Shown one piece after another: positions 46,827 through 57,630 of a stretch of 64,000 nt of DNA (its first letter is position 1; the number at the start of each line of letters is the position of its first letter). The stretch spans positions 268,885,426-268,949,425 of the forward strand of contig CP136063.1 in the NCBI GenBank assembly GCA_032622095.1, in the 5' to 3' direction. This stretch comes from Siphonodentalium dalli (Eukaryota > Mollusca > Scaphopoda > Gadilida > Siphonodentaliidae). Under the pieces are notes generated by a model. It worked only from the letters and a program-made list of their open reading frames with translations. It was not told where the DNA came from and did not search any database. The translations under genes and the position numbers were made by a program.

Positions 46827-47059
46827 GTGAGTATACATAGCATATAATGTTGTATACGTCAACCTAGTTTGTGGCGGAACCAGAGCTGTTATAACCACGA
46901 AATATAGGACTATGCAGATATTAATTTACAAATTAGCTATTTGCATGCAATGTGTGGTGTAGTTTTGTAAGATTGGTTAATAGACAAAAGACATTCTGCA
47001 CATCAAACAGGACAAATTTCATTGCACGATAAATTAACTTGTTTTGAATCAGTGGTAAC

Positions 47060-48060
47060 CTGAATTGGTAATTGTATACAAAAAACTATAAGTATCTTGG
47101 GGTATTACTAAATAAAACCCATCAGGTTGTTGCGTGTGCAGAGACTTTTCCTAATTCTGGTGGACGCGCTGTAGCAGCAGTTATATCGAAATTCCAATTC
47201 CATTGGATTCAAAACTTGGCTTGTGCCTATTCTAGATTATTGTAGCGGAGTTTGGGGTTATCGGAACTTTCACTGTACCGATGCGTTCCAGAACAGAGCC
47301 CAGCGATTTTGTTTCTGGGGGTACATCGGTTTGCTCCACTCCCAGCATTGAATGGAGAAATGGGTTGGTTACCTTCTAGTGTCAGGCGCCACTTGAATAT
47401 GTTTAAACTTTGGAATACCATTATTCGAATGGACTCCAAACGACTTGCAAAAGAAGTATTTAAATGGGAACCGAGAATAGGTCGGATTGATAGTTGGGCG
47501 GGTGATATGAGGAAGTTATTCTCTCTTTGTCATCAAATCCACGTGTATGATAGTCAACTAATTGTAGATTAAATAATTTGTGAGAAACACCCCAATGACA
47601 AAAACCAGGATGAGTGATGTAGAACGACTCAAGAAGCTAAGACTATATAAAGATATTAAATGTACTTATAACACCGAACTGTATGTAAATAGTTTTAACA
47701 TTTCGAAACATGAACGTTCTGTAATGGCGTAGTTAAGGTGTGGAATACTACCATTGTGTGTTGAAACCGACAGGTGGAAGAGAGAGGATTTGGATGAACG
47801 GTTATGTGTATTTTGCCATAGGAACAGTGTTGAGGATGAACTCCATATTATTTTTTCATGTGGAGCGTACGATGACATCAGAGTTGACTTCTTTGCAAAG
47901 ATAAATTTCTGTATAAATGGTGTAAATACTATTATTTTAATGGCTGGTTATTTAATGACTAACGTTCCACGTCAGACATCAATTTTTTTACATAAAGCAT
48001 TTGAGAGGAGACAGTTCATAGTTTCGACACCACGCAATGCAATTTAATGTAAATATTGGA
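47060..48060 (+). pseudogene. LINE 3' fragment (RT C-terminal region with zinc knuckle)
   Basis: Plus-strand reading begins with YKYLGVLLN, continues through GGRAVAAVISKF and, after a stop and frame changes, FLGVHRFAPLPALNGEMGW followed by RLW-like segments (47252-47572). LRCGILPL-VETDRW then leads to a CCHC knuckle, LCVFC...EDELHIIFSC (about 47805-47862), ending near 48047. This order matches the region after the polymerase core in CR1/L2-like non-LTR elements. The core itself is missing (5' truncation). Short AATTCA repeats at 48160-48185 may be its tail. Unlike the minus-strand LINEs of this window, it belongs to a different lineage. Confidence 0.8.
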
Positions 48061-48189
48061 CTTAAAGTGACTTATAGGCCTTAACGACCGGGTATATTGG
48101 ACATGTAACATAACTTACGCATATGTATTATATTTATACACAGGTCACTATAATAAAATATATTCAATTCAGTTCAATTCAATAAAGAA

Positions 48190-49735
48190 AATGTGAAAGA
48201 TAATGTGAATAAACTGGGTGTGTTTTGGCTTATTGTCGCAAGAATAAATGCCGACGTTATTTATTTGCCATATATACCATGTACATGACGATGGTGCGTT
48301 AGATATGTGTTTGTCCATCGCGAACAAAGATTAATGATTTACATGTACGTGAGCATACGGTCACTATACAATAATTATGTTAAATAACCATACCGCGCCA
48401 GATTCGCATATGTATAGCTATCGGCCTAACCTGTAACAAATCCTGAGTAGTAATATTCAGGCCGGTGATGATGACAAGCTGTCCGAATACGATAAGAATT
48501 GTGCTCTATTTGTCCATCTACAGAACCCCTCAAACATTGTCGCAAGTGATAATAAACAACAACAGTTGTATGATACAGCCGGCATGGCTATCATATCTAT
48601 GTTATCTCTACGCCGTGTTTAAACCCCAGCGGCCATGTTTTGTATTGTTTTCCCATCCGCAATAGCTAGACTACCGCACGCTGACAGCAATAACTGGTGA
48701 TTATCTAACATAAACTGGAGAACAATATTGAATGCCCCAGTTATGGTTAAGATAATCAGCAGCTAACACACTCCGAGAAAAACGAACAAGAGGTTACTAT
48801 GTACATAACAATACGACACGAAAAACACCAATCGTCGGTGATCGGGGTATTTCTTTGTCTCATATTACAAGGACAATCGGAACTAAGGAACGTGGCAATA
48901 GATGCAACATGCGAAAGACTGGGTCGGATGTCACACGCAGGGACGTGGTCGGCGTTGGAGAAGGTGTGAACTTTGGTATTGTCACCCCCTTGAACCAAGG
49001 TTTCTCAATTCTGGGAAATTCCATTCGCATCAACCATTTGGTTGGATATTTGCAACTAACGGCACAATATTTCATACTTTTGATAATTTTTTCAAACTGA
49101 TGTGTATTTTATTAGAAAACCGAAAAAAGAAATATCAAAGTATCAGAAATTTTCAACCTATATCTGTTCATTAATTTACAGCTATTGAAAAGTTTGGTAA
49201 ACGTTGGGGGTGCATATGCCTTTAGTGGTGATGCAAGCCCCTATCTCCACGCTCATGACAAATCAAATTTAAAATTCCTAAACAAAGAAAACCAAATCTC
49301 TGGGGAGACTTTAATTTGATTCCTATTGATGCATAATACCAATTTGCACTATAAACTATATACACGAACGTTTAAACTAGTACCTCAAACATTCTAACTG
49401 TTTAAACGTTCCGAACTGTCATCCCCTTAAATTTGTTAATGTGTTAGGTTTCCAACTGATGGCAATTTCAGACAAAACTTTTTGCCAAAAGTAGTAAAAT
49501 GTGTTGATTATTGTCCAAACGTATAGAATATTCCCACTAAATAATGGTTGCAATTCGAACAGGTTCAACCTATATGTGGTCTTAATATCCAACTAGTGTT
49601 GTGTTAAGCATGATATCAATTTAATTTAATGTAGTCAGGAAGAATGTATAACCCACTCAAAAACAAAAGCACATATAGTCCCTGCACCATAATATGAACA
49701 TGCATCTAACCGAGAGCGTATTGATGTACAGGGAC
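48190..49735. other. no feature seen
   Basis: No gene or clear repeat. Open frames around 48855-49100 lie on both strands without recognisable motifs. Confidence 0.4.
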
Positions 49736-49739
49736 CTGT

Positions 49740-49935
49740 AGGGCGATCCGCTGCCACCACCTTTGCGCTGCCTATTGGCGGGGTCCCTACATGCGCGCCT
49801 GCTTTGTGGTAATGGTACTATGCAAATACCTATGTGTAGTGCCATTTACGTAGCGCGTGCGCGTGCGCGGGGACAGCGGATTGGGCTGCGCGAGGGTGGG
49901 GGTGAAGCGCGTTACAGGCCACTGTGCGTTTGTGA
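49740..49935. other. short GC- and CpG-rich patch
   Basis: A patch of roughly 200 bp with (GCGCGT)n-like sequence around 49855-49870 (GTGCGCGTGCGCGGGG), contrasting with AT-rich flanks. It could be a small CpG-rich element or a repeat end. No transcript start can be assigned. Confidence 0.35.
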
Positions 49936-50224
49936 CAATAATTCAGATAGCCGCCACAATACGCTATGATACTTAAATCATTTCAGTAGATAACATCGAG
50001 CAACACACCTATTACCACCCACGACTCATATGCGGTAGGTAGTTCTAATGCCATCAAATTTGCTCGAGTTGATTCCAAAATTCTTGATATTAAAATGTGA
50101 TAAATTGTAATCGATCGAAGAGGGATAACTCTATCGACACAAATCTCAATTCTGCCTATGCATGGAGTTACACCACTTGTTACTTTTGCTTAAAATGTAT
50201 ATACAATATTGAAATTTGTTGTCT

Positions 50225-50685
50225 GTCCTGAAGGAATCAGGGAGCTAAATGTGTTCTAGAGTCGGGAGCGAGTACACCGTGGAATGCTAAAGGTGAAGGT
50301 AACTGAAGAATGACCTTCACCCGATACATGCGACACGTTATTAAAGGATGACATCGCGTTTATTTGATTTGTACATAATATCTATATAATATAAACTGGT
50401 GAATGGACGGGGGAATGGATTTTTGTGAGCGGGAAATTTATTTAACTAGCTGCTGTAATTCTGGGGTTTTCCAGATCAAATTTGGCTGTGGGATAGCACT
50501 GTCGTGCACTTGGGGGTTTATTTTAAAAAGTAAACACATGACCTATGATTTTTCTTGCATTTTCGTGATCAACTGGTGTCAATATAGCTGGGTAAACGTC
50601 ACTGGTATGGCCTGCAGGCTTCATTTCAGTGAATTTGGCCGAAACGTTAACACCGTCGCCTATGGGAACCCATACAAATCAACAC
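50225..50685 (-). pseudogene. conserved protein C-terminus, same unrecognised family (copy 2)
   Basis: Minus-strand translation from about 50663 matches copy 1 at 44.5 kb through YPA-LTPVDHENAR-IIGHVF. An in-frame TAA at about 50526 then interrupts it, and the match resumes with YPTAKF--E-P and ends TAAS plus stop at about 50445. The downstream non-coding part to 50310 is also similar (TTATTAAAGGATG, TTTATTTGATTTGTACAT, AAACTGGTGAAT). The stop makes this copy broken. Similarity covers coding and 3' sequence, as expected of a repeated element or retrocopy. Confidence 0.55.
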
Positions 50686-50689
50686 ATTG

Positions 50690-51039
50690 TCAGTAAACAA
50701 TTCTAATAGAGGAGAAATCTGTCGATAATTCCAACTTTAAAAAATATTTGTCAAGTCACACAGTTCCTAATTGTAATATTCATTGTGACCTGACCTTCCA
50801 TGACTGACATAGTAGAAACAGCTAATCACCGCTCAGTGTTAGAATCGAGGTCCTCATTTTAATATTCATTATGACCATCCGTGTATATATCGTTATCATT
50901 ACTGGGGTGAATGGGCTAAATTTGTGCGACTCCCGAGCGATGGTGAAACGTTGAATTTCTACAGTGCCCCTTGTCTATATAATGTTCCATTAACGCGAAG
51001 AAGGCGCGTATATAGGGGCGGCGTATATGGGTAGTGCAA
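50690..51039. other. no feature seen
   Basis: Between the conserved-tail copy and the L1-like fragment. Two similar ATTTTAATATTCATTGTGACC-like segments (about 50777 and 50857) suggest a small duplication. Confidence 0.35.
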
Positions 51040-52445
51040 AATATGAGAAAAGATAATATTCGCGGAGCCATGATCCGGTCTCGTGCTCAGTGGGTCGAAC
51101 AAGGCGAGAAACCTACTAAATATTTTCTTAATTTAGAAAAAAAAGAGTTATGTATCTAAGACAATAACATCCCTTAACTCAGGCAACAAAAATCTTTACT
51201 CACACCGACCGGTCCATAAACAACAAATCAACGAAATCACCCGTAACGAAAATGTCCCCAGGCTATCCCCCGAACAATCTGAAAGCTTAGAAGGCACCCT
51301 AACCATTACTGAACTAACTTCTGCGTTGAAACGAACAAAGAACGGCAAAAGTCCTGGTTCAGATGGCTACACAGTAGAATTCTTAAAATTCTTTTGGGTA
51401 GATTTAGGTCCCATTCTCTTTGAATCCCTAAATGAATCAATTACAACCGGGGAGCTGTCCATTACACAAAAACAGGGCTTGATCACTCTTATTCCATAGA
51501 AAGACAAAGACAGGCAACTTCTAAAAAACTGGCGCCCAATCTCACTGTTGAATGTGACATATAAACTAGCATCAGCTTGCATAGCAGATAGACTGAAAAA
51601 AGTTTTACCGCTAATAATAGACCCCGATCAAACAGGCTTCCTCTCAAATAGATTTATTGGAGACAACACCAGACTCATATACGACATTCTTCAAAAACAG
51701 AGCAAGAATCAAAACCAGGAATGATGCTATTAATATATTTTGAAAAGGCTTTCGACTCTGTATCATGGTCAGTCATACATGAGTGCCTAGATTTTTTTAA
51801 TTTGGGTGAATTCATAAAGTCTTGGATATCCATTTTCTACAATAATATATCCTCTTCAATTCTCATAAACGGGCATATTTCCCAAAGTTGTCGGCAGGGT
51901 GATCCTATTTCACCTTATATTTTTTTAATTTGTGCAGAAATTCTAGGTATCCTAATGAGACAAAGCACTAAAATTAAAGGAATAATCCTCGGCGGTTTAG
52001 AATATAAATCACAGTACGCAGATGATACAACGCTGATCCTCGATGGCAGTCAGGAAAGTCTACTAGAATATTATAGTACATTAGACAAATTCGCCTCGGT
52101 GTCAGGACTGAATATCAACCACAGTAAATGTCAGGCATCGTGGATTGGGCTCTGAAGGGAAATACACACAACATATGCCCTGAACTACATGTACAATTCA
52201 CCAACTCCTTTACTCTATTAGGGATCAAATTTAATACCAACCTTGATAAAATATTAGATAACTACGACTCAAAGCTATCCGATATTAAGACCCTGATAAA
52301 AGCATGGGGACATAGGCTATTGACTCCTTTGGGTAGAATCACGGTAATAAAATATCTTATATTTTTGCAGATTTTGGATATGTTGTTCCTGATGCTTTTC
52401 CGCGTCGAATGACACCGACAACAGCTTGTAAACAATTTGTTTCTC
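51040..52445 (+). pseudogene. L1/Tx1-like LINE reverse transcriptase fragment
   Basis: The plus strand encodes WVEQGEKPTKYFLNLEK near 51085-51140, KRTKNGKSPGSDGYTVEFLK (about 51330-51390), ITLIP followed by a stop at 51497, LLKNWRPISLLNV (51518-51556), DQTGFLSNRFIGDN (51625-51668), then after a frameshift near 51715 FEKAFDSVSW, CRQGDPISPYIF and QYADDTTL (52012-52035, catalytic), and after another shift TPLGRITVIK. These are the hallmark motifs of L1/Tx1-type reverse transcriptases. The upstream endonuclease and the end of the protein are missing. At least one stop and two frameshifts show it is inactive. Confidence 0.9.
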
Positions 52446-52534
52446 AACGACCAGACTATATAATAATCTCATTTTCAAGAGATGTGCCCCAGTTGCTGTT
52501 GGTGTACTGTTTGTTTTCTGGTGGTACATAAACA

Positions 52535-52925
52535 TTACCTACACTGTAAATAGAAGTGTTCAAATTTGAACGCATAAAATGCAACAGATAATGAACACTG
52601 TTCAATGTTCAATTTAGAACAGATGAGTTCAATGAACGGTTACTGGTGTTTAAATGTGAACAAATGTGTTCAATGAAATGAATGGAAGTGTTCAAATTAT
52701 GAATGCATATAAGCGTTCAGTTTTGAATATATCATGTTCCGATTATGAACATGAGTGTTCGAAATATTTGAACACTTGATGTGTTCCGAACACTGTAACA
52801 GCTTGTTAACGCCTATATATGTTCAAACAAGAAAAGCTGAACACAGGTGTTCACACAAGGACTAAATATGAACACTGGCATTCTTCATACGAACACAAGA
52901 CTTCAAAATTCAGTATCAAATGGGT
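52535..52925. repeat. block dense in GTTCA/TGAAC motifs
   Basis: Over about 390 bp the words GTTCA and TGAAC occur roughly 20 times in both orientations, often as GTGTTCAAATTTGAAC-type palindromes. CACTGTAAA lies near the left edge (52541) and CACTGTAACAG near 52794. This suggests a non-autonomous DNA transposon made of subterminal repeats. I cannot fix ends or target duplication. Confidence 0.6.
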
Positions 52926-54130
52926 GAAAACTTGTGAATTGTGCAGTTTATAGTCAAACCTTAAAATGCCTAGTGTTAGTCTGTTCATGTATTAACTAAA
53001 CCCAATAATGTTTTGGTTAGTAATATTGGCTTACTGAGAGCTGAACAAGTATCCAAGCTATTAATTCAATATAAATGCAATTTGGAAATTCAACTCCAGA
53101 CATGTATTATATGAAATGCAGATACAACATGTCGGACGATGGGGTCAAACAACCTTATGAAAATGTAAATATTATAAATTCAGGTAAATGGTACATATTC
53201 AGAAATATCCATGTCCGGTTGGTCAGCTAATGTATATATTGGCAACAGTATTAATATCACATAAAATCCAGTTGGCTTGTATGGACATCTTGAACATCTA
53301 GAATATCCCTGAACCTCTAAATTAATCACAAACTGTCAACCGTGTATATCAGACAGTGCATCACAATTGCCATGGTTTTAGGAAAAGCTAGTCATGAAGT
53401 TTATCGTCTTATGTCCAAGTCTTTGAACTATTTGTCTGAAGCAGTCTCTTTATTTTCCACACGTCTTGTAATATTAAATGTACAATGATTTCTTCGCCGG
53501 CTATCTGTTGAACATCTCGATTTACTAGAACCGGCTAACACCAGGAATAACTGGACAGTCCACAATCCACAAGAATATGTTGACGAGTGTGACATCTAAT
53601 AGCAAAACACATCTAGTCGCATATACCATATTTCATCAAACCATGCAGTCAAGGATTCTGTTCTTCGGACAAACTCACACACCGTCACAAGTTTTGATAG
53701 TTCAGTTAAACCCCGACGTGAGTAGTTTGTACAATACATCCGTGCGTTGTGCCAACGTGTTTGCAGCTATATTCGGTCGGTGCTATATAAACCCGTGCAA
53801 GCTTTTGAAAGAAAGAATAATTTAACATATTAGTGACTTAGTGAATTGCATTATAATTCTGATTGTGGTCTTACTATACCCTGCATTTTTTTCAAAGATT
53901 CCCGGCTTAAAAATATATTATGGTTTCCTGATAATAATACCATACAGATTCAAAGACACAAGTAACAATAATTCCGAAATTATAAAACATTATTCCTTCA
54001 ATTTGTTTTCCACACGCTAATATCGCCAATTCAGACTGAGGAACTAACACACGTTACTATTTTTGAACATTAATGTAATGGTCCGTGTACTGGCACATAT
54101 ACACATTGTATATATATAGGCAAATATATA
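52926..54130. other. no feature seen
   Basis: No gene or clear repeat recognised. The plus frame 53577-53825 has no recognisable motif. Confidence 0.35.
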
Positions 54131-54144
54131 TTGGGGATCTAGTA

Positions 54145-54145
54145 G

Positions 54146-54185
<40 letters not shown>

Positions 54186-54240
54186 CACGTCGGCTGTGTG
54201 TGTATCTGTGTGTGTGTCTGTGTGTGTATCTGTGAAAAAC
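54145..54240. repeat. (TA)n and TGTGTC microsatellite
   Basis: A TA run (about 54148-54183) followed by GTGTGTATCTGTGTGTGTCT repeats to about 54234, resembling the layout at 33555-33670. Confidence 0.9.
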
Positions 54241-54744
54241 TCGGTCACGCTTTTGGCGCGTTTATAACTGTTCAACCATGCGTCCAATGTGGCCCAAATG
54301 TGTACCACGGCCTATAGAAGGTGACTCACATAAAAGGTGACTCACAGATTTCACGCCGATTGGTCAAAGCAAACCTGAGATCTAACATGGTCCCCAAATG
54401 CAGCATTTGCACTCAAGTAGACACTATTTCTTATAATTCGTCATTGACGTCGAACGCAAACCAACACTTGCTTTGCTATTGAAGGCGAAACTTCCATGCG
54501 CTCTAGCAAAGCGTTGTTGGAAATAGGCGCTAAATTAATGTGTCAGTTTATTACGCCACCGTAGTGTGGTGTTTATTGCTTTTGGTTTTTTTGTATCGCA
54601 TGGGCGATCGATAATTCACTGGGTGATTGTACATTCGGCAAACCTCGTCAGATTCCGTCACCGTTTCATCGTACCGATAATTACGAGAGTACAACTAAGA
54701 TTGGCACATGTGTTTACGTCACCGGTGTAATTGTGGGGACATGC

Positions 54745-55510
54745 TTCTATTATGAAGGTTTGCTATCCCGAAGGTCCGCTATTCCGAAGGTTCTCTATTC
54801 CGAAGGTTTTTGTTATTTTTAGGTTAATTCTATATTTTAAAGTATTGAAACTAATTTGAGAGGGTTCATTTTCACAAAGATTCTTTATATGGAGTGTGCG
54901 CTCACATCCGAACTGATCATGCGCGCGCACCGATACAGATACAGGAGGAAATAACTTAACTTAAAACATTAAATGTGATTTTGTTTTGTTTTCGCTGGTT
55001 TTCTTGAGATTTTATGTCATTACGTGGGCCCATACCTTTGAATTCTTGGCATATACTATGAATGTTGTGGTATATATGGACCCTCCCGCATTGGGACATG
55101 ACATAGGTTCAGTTGACTTAAGTGGTGTTCTGTGTGTGCTCCAATTTGGAGTTCATTATTTTAAGGCCAAGTTTAGAATTTTATGGGTCCATACCTTTGA
55201 ACTCTGGGCATATAATATGAATATTGGGGGGCATGGCTCTATTCCGAAGGTTCACTATCCCGAAGGTCCACTATTCCGAAATTTCTCTGAATGTTCGCTA
55301 TTCCGAAGGTTCACCAATCCGAAGGTTCGTTATTCCGAAGGTTCTGTGTTCCAAAGATTTTTTTTATTTTAAGGTTAATTCTATATTCTAAAGTAACGAG
55401 AGGGTTCATTATCACGAAGATTCTTTTTATGAAGGAAATAACGTAAAACATTAAATGTGATTTTGTTTTGTTTTCGAGGGTTTTCTTGAGTTTAATGTCA
55501 TTACGTATGA
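54745..55510. repeat. CTATTCCGAAGGTT minisatellite within a 0.25-0.3 kb direct repeat
   Basis: Units of 14-15 bp (CTATTCCGAAGGTTC and variants) occur at about 54765-54810 and in a longer run at about 55235-55360. Each run is followed by the same downstream sequence (TTAAGGTTAATTCTATATT, GAGAGGGTTCATT, TAAATGTGATTTTGTTTTGT), so two copies of one element, about 480-560 bp apart, are present. The frame 54986-55372 is an artefact of this repeat. Confidence 0.8.
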
Positions 55511-56320
55511 CCTTATTTCTCATTACATATTCACGCCAAGGAGCCCACACAATTGCTATGTTACGATGCGATTTAATGTGATTATGTGTGACCTAATATC
55601 TCAATAATCTGAGGCAAGAGTACGCCTGCTAAAGGCGAATTATAACAGTTGGGGGTATAACGCTCAATAAATACTGGAGGCTATAACAAACTGCGCAGTA
55701 GAATATCGCTGACTAGACGAGTATGAGATGAGCCTAAATGCAATTGTGACTTTGTTTAAAGGCCCACTTAATTTTCGAGTCATTAATTTTTTATAGTATA
55801 TACGGTTTTAATAACAATTTATGCCATAAAATTTGAATAAACTACTATAATTCATCACCATTTGAAAGGCAGAATACTTCTATCTCCTAGTTTGGGGGGG
55901 GGGTGTTTTGGACGGGTCAAATCGTGACTCTGACCTTACCTTCAAAATTGTTAATTAAAGGTCAAGTTGGGTAAAACGGACGGATTTCGACGAAATTTGA
56001 TACCTATGGGTAGTTTTCTACGGGTGGGGGTGTTTTGGACTGGACAAATCATGACCCTGACCTGACCTTGACTTTCGAAATAGTCAATTGAAGGTCAAAT
56101 CGCACCTTTCACCGGAAAGCAGATGGGAAACAGCCCGGGTGAAGTCGGGCCTATCAGCTTGTGTAATAAAGAAGACAGTTTGATGAAAGTAATGTATGCC
56201 ACGAGAAACGGGAAAACTTGAAATATGGAAGTACGCAAATTTCCCGCATAAAATTTGAAAGCTAGTTTATAGAATAATTGTATTATTATTTATATTTATG
56301 GCTAATAATACGATCTTGGT
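55511..56320. repeat. dispersed repeat with 130-bp internal duplication
   Basis: Two related units near 55895-55975 and 56025-56105 share GGGTGTTTTGGAC, a CAAATC(A/G)TGAC stretch and a CCTGACCTTgac-type stretch. Between them GGATTTCGACGAAATTTGAT resembles the motif at 33692-33711, so this belongs to a dispersed family. Confidence 0.55.
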
Positions 56321-57630
56321 GGCGTTACCATTTCTGACTATGGTTTTCTTGTTCTCACTGATAGACGGCATGATTTATTGCATGGCTTGGACAACTCATA
56401 GGGGTCACGGTCGTCGCTAGGCCAAGTAAAGTTGTAGCGTGATCTAATTGTTGAATTTTTTTACAAGAAATCTCCATCGCGAGATGCACGCAGTGGATGC
56501 TTGCATGTGTAAGCAAAAACAATGCGAAATACAAACGTTCTCCGCACTATGAACGAACTTGCGTTTTTTCCAAAAAGTATTGAATACCAGGCATAGCTGT
56601 GAATTAAGCCAGATATTTCCCTCGCTGTCGGGTATCCAATAATTTAGACAAACACCAGACAGCTCGGGGGAATAGTGTATACATAATTCATATGTATTTT
56701 ACCAAACCGTGTTCATACCTATACTATTAGGCGTGACATATAGGCCGATGGGCCGGGTGCTAATTGTAATTGCAATTTATATGGATTGATTATTTGGGTG
56801 ATGCACATGTTTCATTTGTTCTTAATTTAATCACATTATTGTCGTATTGCATATGTACTAATAAATATAATAGATTGGATGAAAAGATCTGAATAACTTA
56901 GGGGGACCTCGCTTCCTGCATACATTCAACCACAACTTTTCTTAAGTTATATAACAGCGTTAAAAATTATTTTGCAATTAATATAACTTTGCTCACCGCA
57001 AGAAGGTTTGTTCTCAGTTCTATAAGATGGATTAGTCCCCATATTTCCTTATATCTCCCAATTGTATGGATGTTCGTGTTATGACTCGGAATGTTGGCTT
57101 CCCAATGTGTTAATCGGTTCACGCATTTATCATTGTTCCGTTGTCTCAGTATAATGAGCTTACTCTTATGATAGACGGCGACTTCATGAGTGTCAGTTAT
57201 TGCATGACTTGGACAACTCACAGGGGTCACGGTCGTCGCTAGGCCAAGTAAAGTTGTAGCGTGATCTAATTTTTGAAAGGTCTTACAATAAATCTCCATC
57301 GCGAGATGCACGCAGTTGATGCTTGCATGCGTATTCATCAAAAATGCGAAATACAAACGTTCTCTGCACTATGAACGAACTTGCGTTTTTTCCAAAATAT
57401 CTAGTGGTATTGAATACTAGGCATAGCTGTGAATTAAACCAGATATTCCCCTCGCTGTCGGGTATCCAAATAATTTAGACAAATACCAGACAGCTCGGGG
57501 GAATATTCTATACATAATTCATATGTATTTTACCAAACCATGTTCGTACCTATACTATTAGACGTGACATATAGGCCGTTGGGTCGGGTGCTAATTGTAA
57601 TTGCAATATATATGCATTGATGATTTCTGT
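56320..57630. repeat. direct repeat of about 450 bp, copies 850 bp apart
   Basis: 56380-56795 and 57205-57625 match over most of their length: GGGGTCACGGTCGTCGCTAG, AAGTTGTAGCGTGATCTAAT, CTCCATCGCGAGATGCACGC, AACGAACTTGCGTTTTTTCC, CGCTGTCGGGTATCCAA and GGTGCTAATTGTAATTGCAA. Differences include small insertions such as a TATCTAGTGG in copy 2. The minus frame 57356-56967 overlaps copy 2 but is not kept open in copy 1, so I do not call it coding. Confidence 0.85.

Noticed and set aside
56967-57356. 129-codon minus-strand frame
   Set aside because: Its second half lies in a 450-bp repeat whose other copy has stops and shifted frames, so there is no sign of selection on the protein.
56380-57625. 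LTR retrotransposon with 450-bp long terminal repeats
   Set aside because: No gag or pol motifs, primer-binding site or polypurine tract visible in the 0.4 kb between the copies; kept only as a direct repeat.
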